This document shows positions 20,344 to 29,273 of a stretch of 64,000 nucleotides of DNA, one piece after another. The DNA comes from Pseudomonas sp. B21-048 (GTDB taxonomy: Bacteria; Pseudomonadota; Gammaproteobacteria; Pseudomonadales; Pseudomonadaceae). How positions within the stretch are numbered: the stretch's first letter is position 1; each line of letters begins with the position of its first letter. The stretch lies in assembly GCF_024748615.1 (NCBI RefSeq), contig NZ_CP087168.1:434001-498000 (forward strand), read 5' to 3'. A program made the translations under genes and the position numbers. The notes beneath the pieces are model-generated. The model was not told the origin of the DNA, did not search any database, and was given only the letters and a program-made list of their open reading frames with translations.

Positions 20344-23300
20344 TCAGCCGATCGTCATCAAACTGGCATTACCACCCGCCGCAGCGGTGTTCACGCTCAG
20401 CGCCCGCTCGATCACCAGGCGCTCCAACGCAATGTTGGTCTCGCCCTGCGACAAACCATGAACCCCAACAATCGCACCGGCACGCTTGGCCACTTGTTGG
20501 CACACCGCACGCAACTGGTCGGAGTGACCATGATGCAGAACCGCATCAATCACCACCTCGTCCTTGGTCCAGTCGGCCACCCGCTTGATCCGCGTCTGAA
20601 CTTCTTTCGGCAGGCGTGCGAACAGTGCCTTGCCCGGTTCAGCGTCTGGCCATACCGCCGAACCACCTACAGCCAATACCGCAGCCAGTTGGGTCAGCAG
20701 ATCGCCTTCGACGTCCGCCAGGCACAGCACGTGTTCGCGCGGCAGGATCGCGTAGCTGTTGCGTTCGCCAGTCGGGCCCGCCAGTACGCGGGTGATGCCG
20801 CTCTGCGATTGCGCCGCGAACTGTGCACACAGGGTGCTCAAGTCAGCGAACTTGTTGCTGTCGGCCCAGGCTTTCAGCGCAGTCAGCGGTTTGCTCATGG
20901 CATCACGCAGGCGGACGTCCGGTGCAGCGATAGCGTCGCCGCGAGCGAAGGATTGTTCGATCGCATCGGTAGGACGCGTCGACAGCAAGCGGTACAGGTA
21001 CAGCGGGCCACCGGCTTTCGGGCCAGTACCCGACAGGCCTTCACCGCCGAACGGTTGCACGCCAACCACAGCGCCGACGATGTTGCGGTTCACGTAGACG
21101 TTACCGGCGTTGACGTTGTCGATCACCTTGGCGATGGTCTCGTCGATGCGAGTGTGCACGCCCAGGGTCAGGCCGTAGCCGGACGCGTTGATCTGGCCGA
21201 TCAGTTGGTCGATGTCTTTGCGCTTGTAGCGAACCACGTGCAGCACCGGACCGAAGATCTCCCGTTGCAGTTCGTCGAAGCTTTCCAGTTCGATCAGGGT
21301 CGGCATCACGAAGGTGCCGCGTTTGACTTCTTCGCTGTTGGCGATGGCCACCTGATACACGTTGCGACCTTTGTCGCGCATGGCCTGGATGTGCTTCTCG
21401 ATGCCTGCCTTGGCTTCGGCGTCGATCACCGGGCCGATGTCCACGGACAGGCGCTCCGGATTACCGAGACGGCATTCCGCCATGGCGCCCCTGAGCATTT
21501 CGATGACACGGTCGGCGGAATCTTCCTGCAGGCACAGCACACGCAGCGCCGAGCAGCGTTGACCGGCGCTGTCGAAAGCCGAGGATACGACGTCGATCAC
21601 AACTTGTTCGGTCAGTGCCGAAGAGTCGACGATCATCGCGTTCTGGCCGCCAGTTTCAGCGATCAGTGGAATCGGACGACCCTGAGCATCCAGACGACCG
21701 GCGACGTTGCGTTGCAGCAAGCGAGCGACTTCGGTGGAGCCGGTGAACATCACGCCTTTGACGCGATCGTCGCCGACCAGACGGGCGCCGACAGTTTCGC
21801 CGCGGCCCGGCAGCAGTTGCAGCACGCCTTCCGGAATCCCGGCTTCGATCAGCAAGCGCACGGCTTGAGCAGCCACCAGCGGGGTTTGTTCCGCAGGTTT
21901 GGCCAGTACCGGGTTACCGGCGGCCAGGGCAGCAGCGACCTGACCACTGAAGATTGCCAGCGGGAAGTTCCACGGGCTGATGCAGACCACCGGACCCAAC
22001 GGGCGGTGGGCATCGTTGGTGAAATCGTTGCGCGCCTGCACCGCGTAGTAACGCAGGAAGTCCACGGCTTCACGCACTTCGGCGATGGCGTTGGCGAAGG
22101 TCTTGCCGGCTTCGCGAGCCAACAGGCCCATCAGCGGCTGAATCTCGCCTTCCATCAAATCGGCGGCACGTTCCAGAATCGCGGCGCGTTCTGCCGGCGG
22201 GGTCGCCTGCCAGATCGGCGCGGCTTTCAGGGCGCACTGGATCGCGTTGTCGACGTCTTCGACGGTGGCTTCCTGCACATGGCCAACCACATCACGCAGA
22301 TCGGACGGGTTCAGGACTGGCGCAGGGGTTTCAGTGCTGGACGCGCAACCGAGCATCGGCGCCGCTTTCCAGTTGTTGTGAGCGGTGGCCAGCAGGGCGC
22401 ACGACAGGGAAGCCAGACGATGTTCGTTGGCCATGTCGATGCCGCTGGAGTTGGCGCGCTCGGCACCATAAAGATCACGCGGCAGCGGGATACGCGGGTG
22501 CGGCAGGCCGAAGCCGCCTTCCAGCGTCGCCATCTGCTCGATGCTGGCCACTGGATCGGCCACCAGCTCCTGAATCGAAATAGACTGGTCGGCGATACGG
22601 TTGACGAACGAGGTGTTTGCGCCGTTTTCCAGCAGGCGACGCACCAGGTACGCCAGCAATGTTTCGTGCGTGCCAACCGGTGCGTACACGCGGCACGGAC
22701 GGTTCAGCTTGCCTTCGGAAACTTTACCTACAACCTGTTCGTACAGCGGTTCGCCCATGCCGTGCAGGCACTGGAACTCGTACTGGCCGGGGTAATAGTT
22801 CTGACCGGCGATGTGGTAGATGGCCGACAAGGTGTGGGCATTGTGCGTGGCGAACTGCGGGTAGATGACTTCCGGCACCGACAGCAACTTGCGTGCGCAG
22901 GCGATGTAGGAAACGTCGGTGTACACCTTGCGGGTATAGACCGGATAGCCTTCCAGGCCTTCGACCTGGGCGCGCTTGATTTCGCTGTCCCAGTACGCGC
23001 CTTTCACCAAACGAATCATCAGGCGATGACGGCTGCGGCGAGCCAGATCGATCACGTAGTCGATCACATATGGGCAACGCTTCTGGTACGCCTGGATCAC
23101 GAAACCGATGCCGTTCCAGCCGGTCAATTGCGGCTCGAAGCACAGGCGCTCCAGCAGATCCAGCGACAGTTCGAGGCGGTCGGCTTCTTCGGCGTCGATG
23201 TTCAGGCCGATGTCGTATTGCTTGGCCAACAGAGTCAGCGACAGCAGGCGCGGGTACAGCTCTTCCATCACACGCTCGTACTGGGCGCGGCTGTAACGCG

Positions 23301-24297
23301 GGTGCAAGGCGGACAGCTTGATCGAAATGCCCGGGCCTTCATAAATCCCGCGACCGTGAGAGGCTTTGCCGATCGAGTGGATGGCCTGTTCGTACGAGGC
23401 CAGGTATTTCTGGGCATCATGTTCGGTGAGTGCGGCTTCACCCAGCATGTCATAGGAATAGCGGAAGCCCTTGGCTTCGAACTTGCTGGCGTTGGCCAGC
23501 GCTTCGGCGATGGTTTCGCCGGTGACGAACTGCTCGCCCATCAAGCGCATGGCCATGTCGACACCCTTGCGGATCATCGGCTCGCCACTCTTGCCGATGA
23601 TGCGGCTCAGGGACGACGTCAAGCCTGCTTCATTGTGGGTGGCGACCAGTTTGCCGGTCAGCAGCAAGCCCCAAGTGGCGGCATTGACGAACAGTGACGG
23701 GCTGTTGCCCAAGTGCGGCTGCCAGTTGCCGGTGCTGATCTTGTCGCGAATCAGGGCGTCACGGGTGCCTTTGTCCGGGATGCGCAGCAGCGCTTCGGCC
23801 AGGCACATCAGCGCCACGCCTTCCTGGGACGACAGGGAAAATTCCTGCAACAGGCCCTGAACAATCCCGGCACGGCCGCCGGCGCTTTTCTGATTGCGCA
23901 GTTTCTCGGCAATCGAAGCGGCGAGCTTGTTGGTGGCGTCGGCCATCGGGGCCGGCAGGCGCGCCTGCTCGATCAGCATGGGCACCACTTCAGGTTCCGG
24001 GCGACGGTAGGCGGCGGTGATAGACGCGCGCAGCACCGATTGCGGCAGGATGCTTTCAGCGAATTCCAGGAAGCACTGATGCGCGTGATCGACGTGGATC
24101 TCGCCCGCTTCGTCAACTTCCTTGCTGTTCAAACCGTTCAGCTCGGACAGGGTTGCACCACCCTCGAGTTTTTCCAGGTAATTGAAAATTGCCTGCTTGA
24201 TCAGCCAGTGCGGCGTGCGATCAATCGAGGTCGCGGCGGCCTTGAGGCGTTCGCGGGTCGGGTCGTCAAGTTTGACCCCAAGGGTGGTGGTAGCCAT
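20344..24297 (-). CDS. putA: Trifunctional proline dehydrogenase / P5C dehydrogenase / repressor PutA
   Basis: A 1317-residue PutA. It carries an N-terminal ribbon-helix-helix DNA-binding domain (about residues 1-45, TTTLGVKLDDPTRERLK), an FAD proline dehydrogenase domain (about 190-570, with RHRLMIRLVKGAYWDSE) and an NAD-dependent glutamate-semialdehyde dehydrogenase domain (about 640-1110, with LIAETGGQNAMIVDSS and the nucleophile region FDSAGQRCSALRVL), plus a C-terminal lid domain. It oxidises proline to glutamate at the inner membrane and, without proline, represses put genes. ATG 24297 is chosen for the GAGGA site upstream. The intergenic TGCAAC motifs fit its DNA specificity. Confidence 0.97.
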   Translation of the reverse strand: MATTTLGVKLDDPTRERLKAAATSIDRTPHWLIKQAIFNYLEKLEGGATLSELNGLNSKEVDEAGEIHVDHAHQCFLEFAESILPQSVLRASITAAYRRPEPEVVPMLIEQARLPAPMADATNKLAASIAEKLRNQKSAGGRAGIVQGLLQEFSLSSQEGVALMCLAEALLRIPDKGTRDALIRDKISTGNWQPHLGNSPSLFVNAATWGLLLTGKLVATHNEAGLTSSLSRIIGKSGEPMIRKGVDMAMRLMGEQFVTGETIAEALANASKFEAKGFRYSYDMLGEAALTEHDAQKYLASYEQAIHSIGKASHGRGIYEGPGISIKLSALHPRYSRAQYERVMEELYPRLLSLTLLAKQYDIGLNIDAEEADRLELSLDLLERLCFEPQLTGWNGIGFVIQAYQKRCPYVIDYVIDLARRSRHRLMIRLVKGAYWDSEIKRAQVEGLEGYPVYTRKVYTDVSYIACARKLLSVPEVIYPQFATHNAHTLSAIYHIAGQNYYPGQYEFQCLHGMGEPLYEQVVGKVSEGKLNRPCRVYAPVGTHETLLAYLVRRLLENGANTSFVNRIADQSISIQELVADPVASIEQMATLEGGFGLPHPRIPLPRDLYGAERANSSGIDMANEHRLASLSCALLATAHNNWKAAPMLGCASSTETPAPVLNPSDLRDVVGHVQEATVEDVDNAIQCALKAAPIWQATPPAERAAILERAADLMEGEIQPLMGLLAREAGKTFANAIAEVREAVDFLRYYAVQARNDFTNDAHRPLGPVVCISPWNFPLAIFSGQVAAALAAGNPVLAKPAEQTPLVAAQAVRLLIEAGIPEGVLQLLPGRGETVGARLVGDDRVKGVMFTGSTEVARLLQRNVAGRLDAQGRPIPLIAETGGQNAMIVDSSALTEQVVIDVVSSAFDSAGQRCSALRVLCLQEDSADRVIEMLRGAMAECRLGNPERLSVDIGPVIDAEAKAGIEKHIQAMRDKGRNVYQVAIANSEEVKRGTFVMPTLIELESFDELQREIFGPVLHVVRYKRKDIDQLIGQINASGYGLTLGVHTRIDETIAKVIDNVNAGNVYVNRNIVGAVVGVQPFGGEGLSGTGPKAGGPLYLYRLLSTRPTDAIEQSFARGDAIAAPDVRLRDAMSKPLTALKAWADSNKFADLSTLCAQFAAQSQSGITRVLAGPTGERNSYAILPREHVLCLADVEGDLLTQLAAVLAVGGSAVWPDAEPGKALFARLPKEVQTRIKRVADWTKDEVVIDAVLHHGHSDQLRAVCQQVAKRAGAIVGVHGLSQGETNIALERLVIERALSVNTAAAGGNASLMTIG

Positions 24298-24757
24298 ATT
24301 TTTATCCTCATGTTTGCCACGACCGCGTGGCATCAGCTGGCAGCAAGATTAGCCGCGCGTTGGTCGAGGTGCAACCGGGTGCAACCCTTTTTTTCTCGGA
24401 ACAACAAGCAGCTCGTCAGGAAATTAATTTGGCAATCTTCCTACCGCGCCTGCTTGGTGTTTTTGCTTCTAGTTAAACCCGAAAAACGCCCTAAAAAGGA
24501 GCGAAAACCGACCCTTTTAAGGAAAATCCGACTAGGTGCAACTTATTCTCACGAAACTGGTTGCACCTTATTTACTTTGTTGAATAGCATTCGCGGCCAA
24601 GGTGCAACCGGTCAAAAAATCGGTGTGCCGGCTGATGGCTTTCCTGGGGAAACATCAGTCATAAATGCGCGGGCTCCGGAATCGTCTGTCAAACGCCATC
24701 GTTTGCGAGCGGTTCACCAGCCGCCGTTACATAAAAACAATGCCAGGGCGTAACTCA
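24298..24757. promoter_or_regulatory. putA-putP control region with five PutA-type operator motifs
   Basis: Within this 460 bp divergent intergenic region the hexamer TGCAAC (reverse complement GTTGCA, the recognition core known for E. coli PutA) occurs at 24370-24375, 24380-24385, 24537-24542 and 24603-24608, and as GTTGCA at 24560-24565. Four of the five extend to GGTGCAACC or its close complement. The first two are direct repeats exactly 10 bp apart. The pattern strongly suggests autoregulation by the PutA ribbon-helix-helix domain. Promoter hexamers were not clear. Confidence 0.8.
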
Positions 24758-26242
24758 ATGAGCGTAAGCAATCCAACCCTGATCACGTTCGTGATCTACA
24801 TCGCAGCAATGGTGCTGATTGGCTTCATGGCCTATCGCTCCACCAACAACCTTTCTGACTACATTCTGGGCGGTCGTAGCCTGGGCAGCGTCGTGACCGC
24901 ACTTTCCGCGGGTGCTTCCGACATGAGCGGCTGGTTGTTGATGGGCCTGCCAGGCGCTATCTACATGTCCGGTCTTTCCGAAAGCTGGATCGCCATCGGC
25001 CTGATCATCGGTGCTTACCTGAACTGGCTGTTCGTCGCCGGCCGTCTGCGTGTGCAGACCGAGCACAACGGCGATGCACTGACTCTGCCGGATTATTTCT
25101 CCAGCCGTTTTGAAGATAAAAGCGGCCTGCTGCGGATCATCTCCGCGGTCGTAATCCTGGTGTTCTTCACCATCTACTGCGCTTCCGGCATCGTGGCCGG
25201 CGCCCGTCTGTTCGAAAGCACCTTCGGCATGTCCTACGAGACGGCACTGTGGGCCGGTGCCGCGGCGACGATTGCCTACACCTTCGTCGGTGGTTTCCTG
25301 GCAGTGAGCTGGACTGACACCGTACAAGCCACGCTGATGATCTTTGCCCTGCTTCTGACGCCGATCATCGTGCTGCTGGCGACTGGCGGCATCGACACCA
25401 CGTTCCTGGCCATCGAAGCGCAAGACGCCAGCAACTTCGACATGCTGAAAAACACCACCTTCATCGGCATCATCTCGCTGATGGGCTGGGGCTTGGGCTA
25501 CTTCGGCCAGCCGCACATCCTGGCGCGTTTCATGGCGGCGGATTCGGTCAAGTCGATCGCCAATGCCCGTCGCATCTCCATGACCTGGATGATCCTGTGC
25601 CTGGGCGGCACCGTCGCTGTCGGTTTCTTCGGTATCGCTTACTTCTCGGCGCACCCTGAAGTGGCCGGTCCTGTGACCGAAAACCACGAACGTGTGTTTA
25701 TCGAACTGGCGAAAATCCTGTTCAACCCATGGGTTGCCGGTGTGTTGCTGTCGGCCATTCTGGCGGCGGTAATGAGTACCCTGAGCTGCCAACTGCTGGT
25801 GTGCTCGAGCGCCCTGACCGAAGACTTCTACAAAACCTTCCTGCGTAAAACTGCTTCCCAGGTCGAGCTGGTCTGGGTCGGCCGTGCCATGGTGCTGCTG
25901 GTTGCCCTGATCGCTATTGCGATGGCGGCTAACCCGGAAAACCGTGTACTGGGTCTGGTCAGCTACGCCTGGGCTGGTTTCGGTGCTGCGTTCGGTCCGG
26001 TCGTCCTGATCTCCGTGATCTGGAAAGACATGACCCGCGACGGCGCACTGGCTGGCATCCTGGTTGGCGCGATCACCGTGATCATCTGGAAACACTTCGA
26101 ACTGCTGGGCCTGTACGAAATCATCCCTGGTTTCATCTTCGCCAGCCTGGCGATCTACTTCGTCAGCAAAATGGGCGCGCCGACCGCCGGCATGCTTCAG
26201 CGTTTTGCCGCGGCCGAAAAGGATTTCCGCCTGAACCAGTGA
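24758..26242 (+). CDS. putP: Sodium/proline symporter
   Basis: A 494-residue member of the SSS family with about 13 membrane segments. The conserved early motif GRSLGSVVTALSAGASDMSGW, the helix near FFTIYCASGIVAGARLF and the later ALLSAILAAVMSTLSCQLLV-like segment (Na+ site region) are visible. It imports proline with Na+ across the inner membrane and supplies PutA. ATG 24758 follows a CAGGG site; an in-frame ATG at 24665 would add a basic, non-conserved tail. It is divergent from putA. Confidence 0.96.
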   Translation: MSVSNPTLITFVIYIAAMVLIGFMAYRSTNNLSDYILGGRSLGSVVTALSAGASDMSGWLLMGLPGAIYMSGLSESWIAIGLIIGAYLNWLFVAGRLRVQTEHNGDALTLPDYFSSRFEDKSGLLRIISAVVILVFFTIYCASGIVAGARLFESTFGMSYETALWAGAAATIAYTFVGGFLAVSWTDTVQATLMIFALLLTPIIVLLATGGIDTTFLAIEAQDASNFDMLKNTTFIGIISLMGWGLGYFGQPHILARFMAADSVKSIANARRISMTWMILCLGGTVAVGFFGIAYFSAHPEVAGPVTENHERVFIELAKILFNPWVAGVLLSAILAAVMSTLSCQLLVCSSALTEDFYKTFLRKTASQVELVWVGRAMVLLVALIAIAMAANPENRVLGLVSYAWAGFGAAFGPVVLISVIWKDMTRDGALAGILVGAITVIIWKHFELLGLYEIIPGFIFASLAIYFVSKMGAPTAGMLQRFAAAEKDFRLNQ

Positions 26243-26280
26243 TGGGGATGAGCTGATGCTCTGATCTTTCGCCGAACATG

Positions 26281-26320
26281 AAAACGGTCCGCTTCCTTTT
26301 GGAGGCGGGCCGTTTTTTTT
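26281..26320 (+). terminator. Intrinsic terminator downstream of putP
   Basis: A 12 bp stem with arms 26281-26292 (AAAACGGTCCGC) and 26305-26316, with one G-T pair, is followed by a run of T to 26320. It lies 38 bp after the putP stop codon. Confidence 0.88.
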
Positions 26321-26488
26321 GGTTTGCAGGAAAAGGGGTTGGTGTTTTTGATGTCGCCTTCGCGGGCAACACACTACTTTTGCAGGGAATGTCTGTAGCC
26401 AAACATCCCGATTTTTGAAGGAAAAATCCCTAAAAAAGTAGGGAAAATCTGATTTCCTTGTCTCTCCGTCAACACCCCTTGTCGCTCA

Positions 26489-26515
26489 TGCAGAATCGCC
26501 CGCCTTCATTCTGCA
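26489..26515. promoter_or_regulatory. Inverted repeat just before vgrG
   Basis: TGCAGAAT (26489-26496) and ATTCTGCA (26508-26515) form a perfect 8 bp inverted repeat with an 11 bp spacer, 12 bp before the vgrG start. It could be an operator or a small leader hairpin near the ribosome site. The function is unknown. Confidence 0.35.
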
Positions 26516-26527
26516 GAGACACATCGG

Positions 26528-28546
26528 ATGTTCGCGCCTGCCAATCAACCGCGTTTCACGTTGACCCTCGACGGCGTCCAGAATGAGCTCAAGGTACTTG
26601 AGTTCACGGGCAAGGAAGCCATCAGCCAACCCTACCGCTTTGACCTGGAACTGGTCAGCGAACGGCCCGACATTGACCTCGAAAGCCTGCTGCACCGTCA
26701 GGCGTTTCTGAGTTTCGATGCACAAGGTTCCGGTATTCACGGTCAGATTTTTCGCGTCGGTCAGAGCGATTCCGGCCAGCGTCTGACGGGCTACCAAATC
26801 AGTCTAGTACCGCGTCTGGCGTACCTCGCTCGGCGCATCAATCAGCGAATCTTCCAGCACAAAAGCGTGCCGGCGATCGTCATGCAAATCCTCAAAGACC
26901 ACGGCATCCAGCGCGATGCCTTCGAGTTCCAGCTCGGCAGCGCCTACCCCGATCGCGAGTATTGCGTGCAGTACGCCGAAAGCGATCTGGCGTTCATCCA
27001 GCGGTTATGTGCAGAAGTCGGCATTCACTACCACTTCCAGCACAGCCCCGAAGGGCATCTGTTGGTGTTCGGCGATGACCAGACGGTTTTCCCCCGGCTG
27101 CCCGAGCCGACGCTGTACCTGCCGGGCAGTGGAATGGCGGCAGATGCGCCGGCGATCAAGCGTTTCAACGTGAGGCTGGAAACCCGGACCACAGCCGTCA
27201 CTCGCCGGGACTACGACTTCCATAAACCGCGTTTGCAACTCGAAAGCCGCCTCGACAGTGAGCAGCGCCCGGTGCTCGAGGACTACCACTTCCCCGGCCA
27301 ATTCACCGATCGCGAACACGGCAAGCATCTGGCTCAACGGGCCTTGGAGCGCCACGGTGCAGATTACCGCCAGGCCGAAGGTCGCGGCGACGAATCTGCA
27401 TTGGTCAGTGGGCATTTCCTGCACCTCGCCGAACACCCGCGTCAGGCGTGGAATGACCTGTGGTTAATCACCGAAATCGAACACCGTGGCCGACAGCCGC
27501 AGGTGCTGGAAGAGTCGGCCACCGGCGACAGCCCGGATGATTTCCAGGGCTATCGCAATACCTTTCTGGCGACGCCGTGGGACGTTTCCTTTCGCCCGCC
27601 GCTGGGGCCAGAAAAGCCGCGCATGCTCGGCTATCAGCCCGCCGTGGTCACCGGCCCGACCGACAGCGAAATCCATTGCGACGAGTACGGTCGAGTCAAG
27701 GTTCAACTCGCCTGGGACCGTGACGGTCAGCTCAACGAGCATTCCAGTTGCTGGCTGCGTGTCGCCACTGGCTGGGCGCACGACCGCTACGGCAGCGTGA
27801 TGATTCCGCGAGTCGGCATGGAAGTGCTGGTGGGGTTCGTCGATGCCGATGCCGACAAACCGCTGGTGATGGGTTGCCTGCCCAACGCGGCGACCCCGGT
27901 GCCGCTCGATCTACCGGCGGACAAGACCCGCAGCATTTTCCGCAGCCAAAGTAGTCCCGGTGGCGGCGGTTACAACGAATTGCGCATCGAGGATCGCAAG
28001 GGCGCCGAGGAAATCTACCTGCGAGCCCAGCGAAACTGGACTCAGCACGTACTGAACGACCAACAGCTGCAGGTCGATAACGCCCGCAGCATCGTCGTCA
28101 CCGGCACCGCCCGCCATGAGTTGAAGGCTGACGAAAAACGCATCACCCACGGTCAGCGCCAGACCGAAGTGCGGTTGGACGATCACTTGGTGGTGGCTGG
28201 CGACCGACACATTCGCGTGACCAGTCAGGCCCTCAAAGCCAGTCAGCAATTCCACGTCAGCGCCGGCCAGCAAGTGGTCATCGACGGCGGCGCCAGCGCG
28301 ACCATTCAGGCGGGCGGGCAGTGGATCAACATCGGCCCCGGCGGGATTTTCAGCAGCGTGCCGATTCAGGTCGGTGGCGCACCAATGGCGGCCATGGCTG
28401 CGGCGCCGAGCCTGCCGGATGTTCCGTTGAAACTCGCCGCCGCCCCGGCGGCGCTGCTCAGTGCCGCACAAATACTCAGCCTGCAAAGCGACGCGCCATT
28501 CTGCGAAGAATGCGAGCGCTGCAAGGACGGTGTTTGTGCTGCCTGA
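26528..28546 (+). CDS. vgrG: Type VI secretion spike protein VgrG
   Basis: A 672-residue VgrG. It has the gp27-like region (about residues 1-370, including YPDREYCVQYAESDLAFIQRL), the gp5 OB-fold region (about 395-470, including GRVKVQLAWDRDG and SCWLRVATGWA) and the repeated beta-needle region (about 490-620). A tail rich in Ala and Pro ends with four Cys in the last 15 residues (CEECERCKDGVC). VgrG trimers cap the Hcp tube and carry effectors out of the cell. The downstream DUF4123 adaptor and Rhs gene indicate that this VgrG delivers the Rhs effector. No T6SS structural genes lie in the window, so this is an orphan vgrG island. Confidence 0.96.
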   Translation: MFAPANQPRFTLTLDGVQNELKVLEFTGKEAISQPYRFDLELVSERPDIDLESLLHRQAFLSFDAQGSGIHGQIFRVGQSDSGQRLTGYQISLVPRLAYLARRINQRIFQHKSVPAIVMQILKDHGIQRDAFEFQLGSAYPDREYCVQYAESDLAFIQRLCAEVGIHYHFQHSPEGHLLVFGDDQTVFPRLPEPTLYLPGSGMAADAPAIKRFNVRLETRTTAVTRRDYDFHKPRLQLESRLDSEQRPVLEDYHFPGQFTDREHGKHLAQRALERHGADYRQAEGRGDESALVSGHFLHLAEHPRQAWNDLWLITEIEHRGRQPQVLEESATGDSPDDFQGYRNTFLATPWDVSFRPPLGPEKPRMLGYQPAVVTGPTDSEIHCDEYGRVKVQLAWDRDGQLNEHSSCWLRVATGWAHDRYGSVMIPRVGMEVLVGFVDADADKPLVMGCLPNAATPVPLDLPADKTRSIFRSQSSPGGGGYNELRIEDRKGAEEIYLRAQRNWTQHVLNDQQLQVDNARSIVVTGTARHELKADEKRITHGQRQTEVRLDDHLVVAGDRHIRVTSQALKASQQFHVSAGQQVVIDGGASATIQAGGQWINIGPGGIFSSVPIQVGGAPMAAMAAAPSLPDVPLKLAAAPAALLSAAQILSLQSDAPFCEECERCKDGVCAA

Positions 28547-29273
28547 TGCCTTGTCACCTCACGCCTGGCTGGAGCGCCAGCCGCTGAAACCGGCGGAGCA
28601 ACTGTTTGCGATTTTCAGCAGCGCCAGTGCGGCTGAACCGTTCAAAGCCTGGCAACGCTCGATCTCAGCTCAAGCACCGAGCCCGATTTGGGCTGATACC
28701 GCGTACGCCGAGTGGGAGGCGGTGATGCCCTATGTCGGAATCGTCGCTGCGGATAGTGAGTTTCTGGAGTGGATTGCCGCCACTGAGTCTCGCGATTGGG
28801 GGTGGTTGGCGGTTTCTTCTGCCCCTCAAGAAGCGCTGGTCGAACATTTGCGCAGCCTCACTCACGTTCTTTTACCAAACGGCAACGTGGTGTTTTTCCG
28901 TTTTTGGGATGGGCGTTATTTGTTGTCGATTCTTCAGTCTGTCGACGTTAACGCCACGCAGTTAATGCCTGTCATCGACCGTTGTTTGATCAATGGGGAA
29001 CAGCTCGATATCGGTGGCAGTGCATTGAAAACCGCTAGGGATTTTCCGTGGTGGGAAGTTTCTGAATCGCTGCTCAAACACCTCGCCACTGAGTCCGCAA
29101 CAACCCGCATCAACAACTTGATGAAGTGGTTGAGCGAGGACCGACCTGATTTATATGAGGCGTTCTCAGAGCGCGTATTGCGGCACAAAGTTGCGATCTT
29201 TTTGCAAGCGCCGGACCTGCCTCAAGCACCGAAATCAGCCTTGGTGGATTACCTGATATCGGAGCTGGACTGA
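28536..29273 (+). CDS. DUF4123 effector adaptor/chaperone
   Basis: A protein of about 245 residues of the DUF4123 family (pattern LFAIFSSASAAEPFKAWQ, YVGIVAADSEFLEWIA, GWGWLAVSSAPQ-like region and FFRFWDGRYLLSIL). DUF4123 proteins bind a cognate effector and load it on the VgrG tip. I take the GTG at 28536, 8 nt after AAGGA; GTG 28530 is an alternative. The gene overlaps vgrG by 11 bp and its stop overlaps the Rhs start by 1 bp, so the three genes form one translationally coupled cassette. Confidence 0.85.
   Translation: MLPDALSPHAWLERQPLKPAEQLFAIFSSASAAEPFKAWQRSISAQAPSPIWADTAYAEWEAVMPYVGIVAADSEFLEWIAATESRDWGWLAVSSAPQEALVEHLRSLTHVLLPNGNVVFFRFWDGRYLLSILQSVDVNATQLMPVIDRCLINGEQLDIGGSALKTARDFPWWEVSESLLKHLATESATTRINNLMKWLSEDRPDLYEAFSERVLRHKVAIFLQAPDLPQAPKSALVDYLISELD

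Noticed and set aside
20323..23697. Very long open frame of 1124 codons on the plus strand opposite putA
   Set aside because: It mirrors the codon structure of putA on the opposite strand, has no recognisable domain or start site, and its composition is that of an antisense shadow.
26281..26320. Attachment site or mobile-element boundary before vgrG
   Set aside because: The repeat is a standard intrinsic terminator for putP; no integrase, tRNA or matching repeat lies at the other end of the island.
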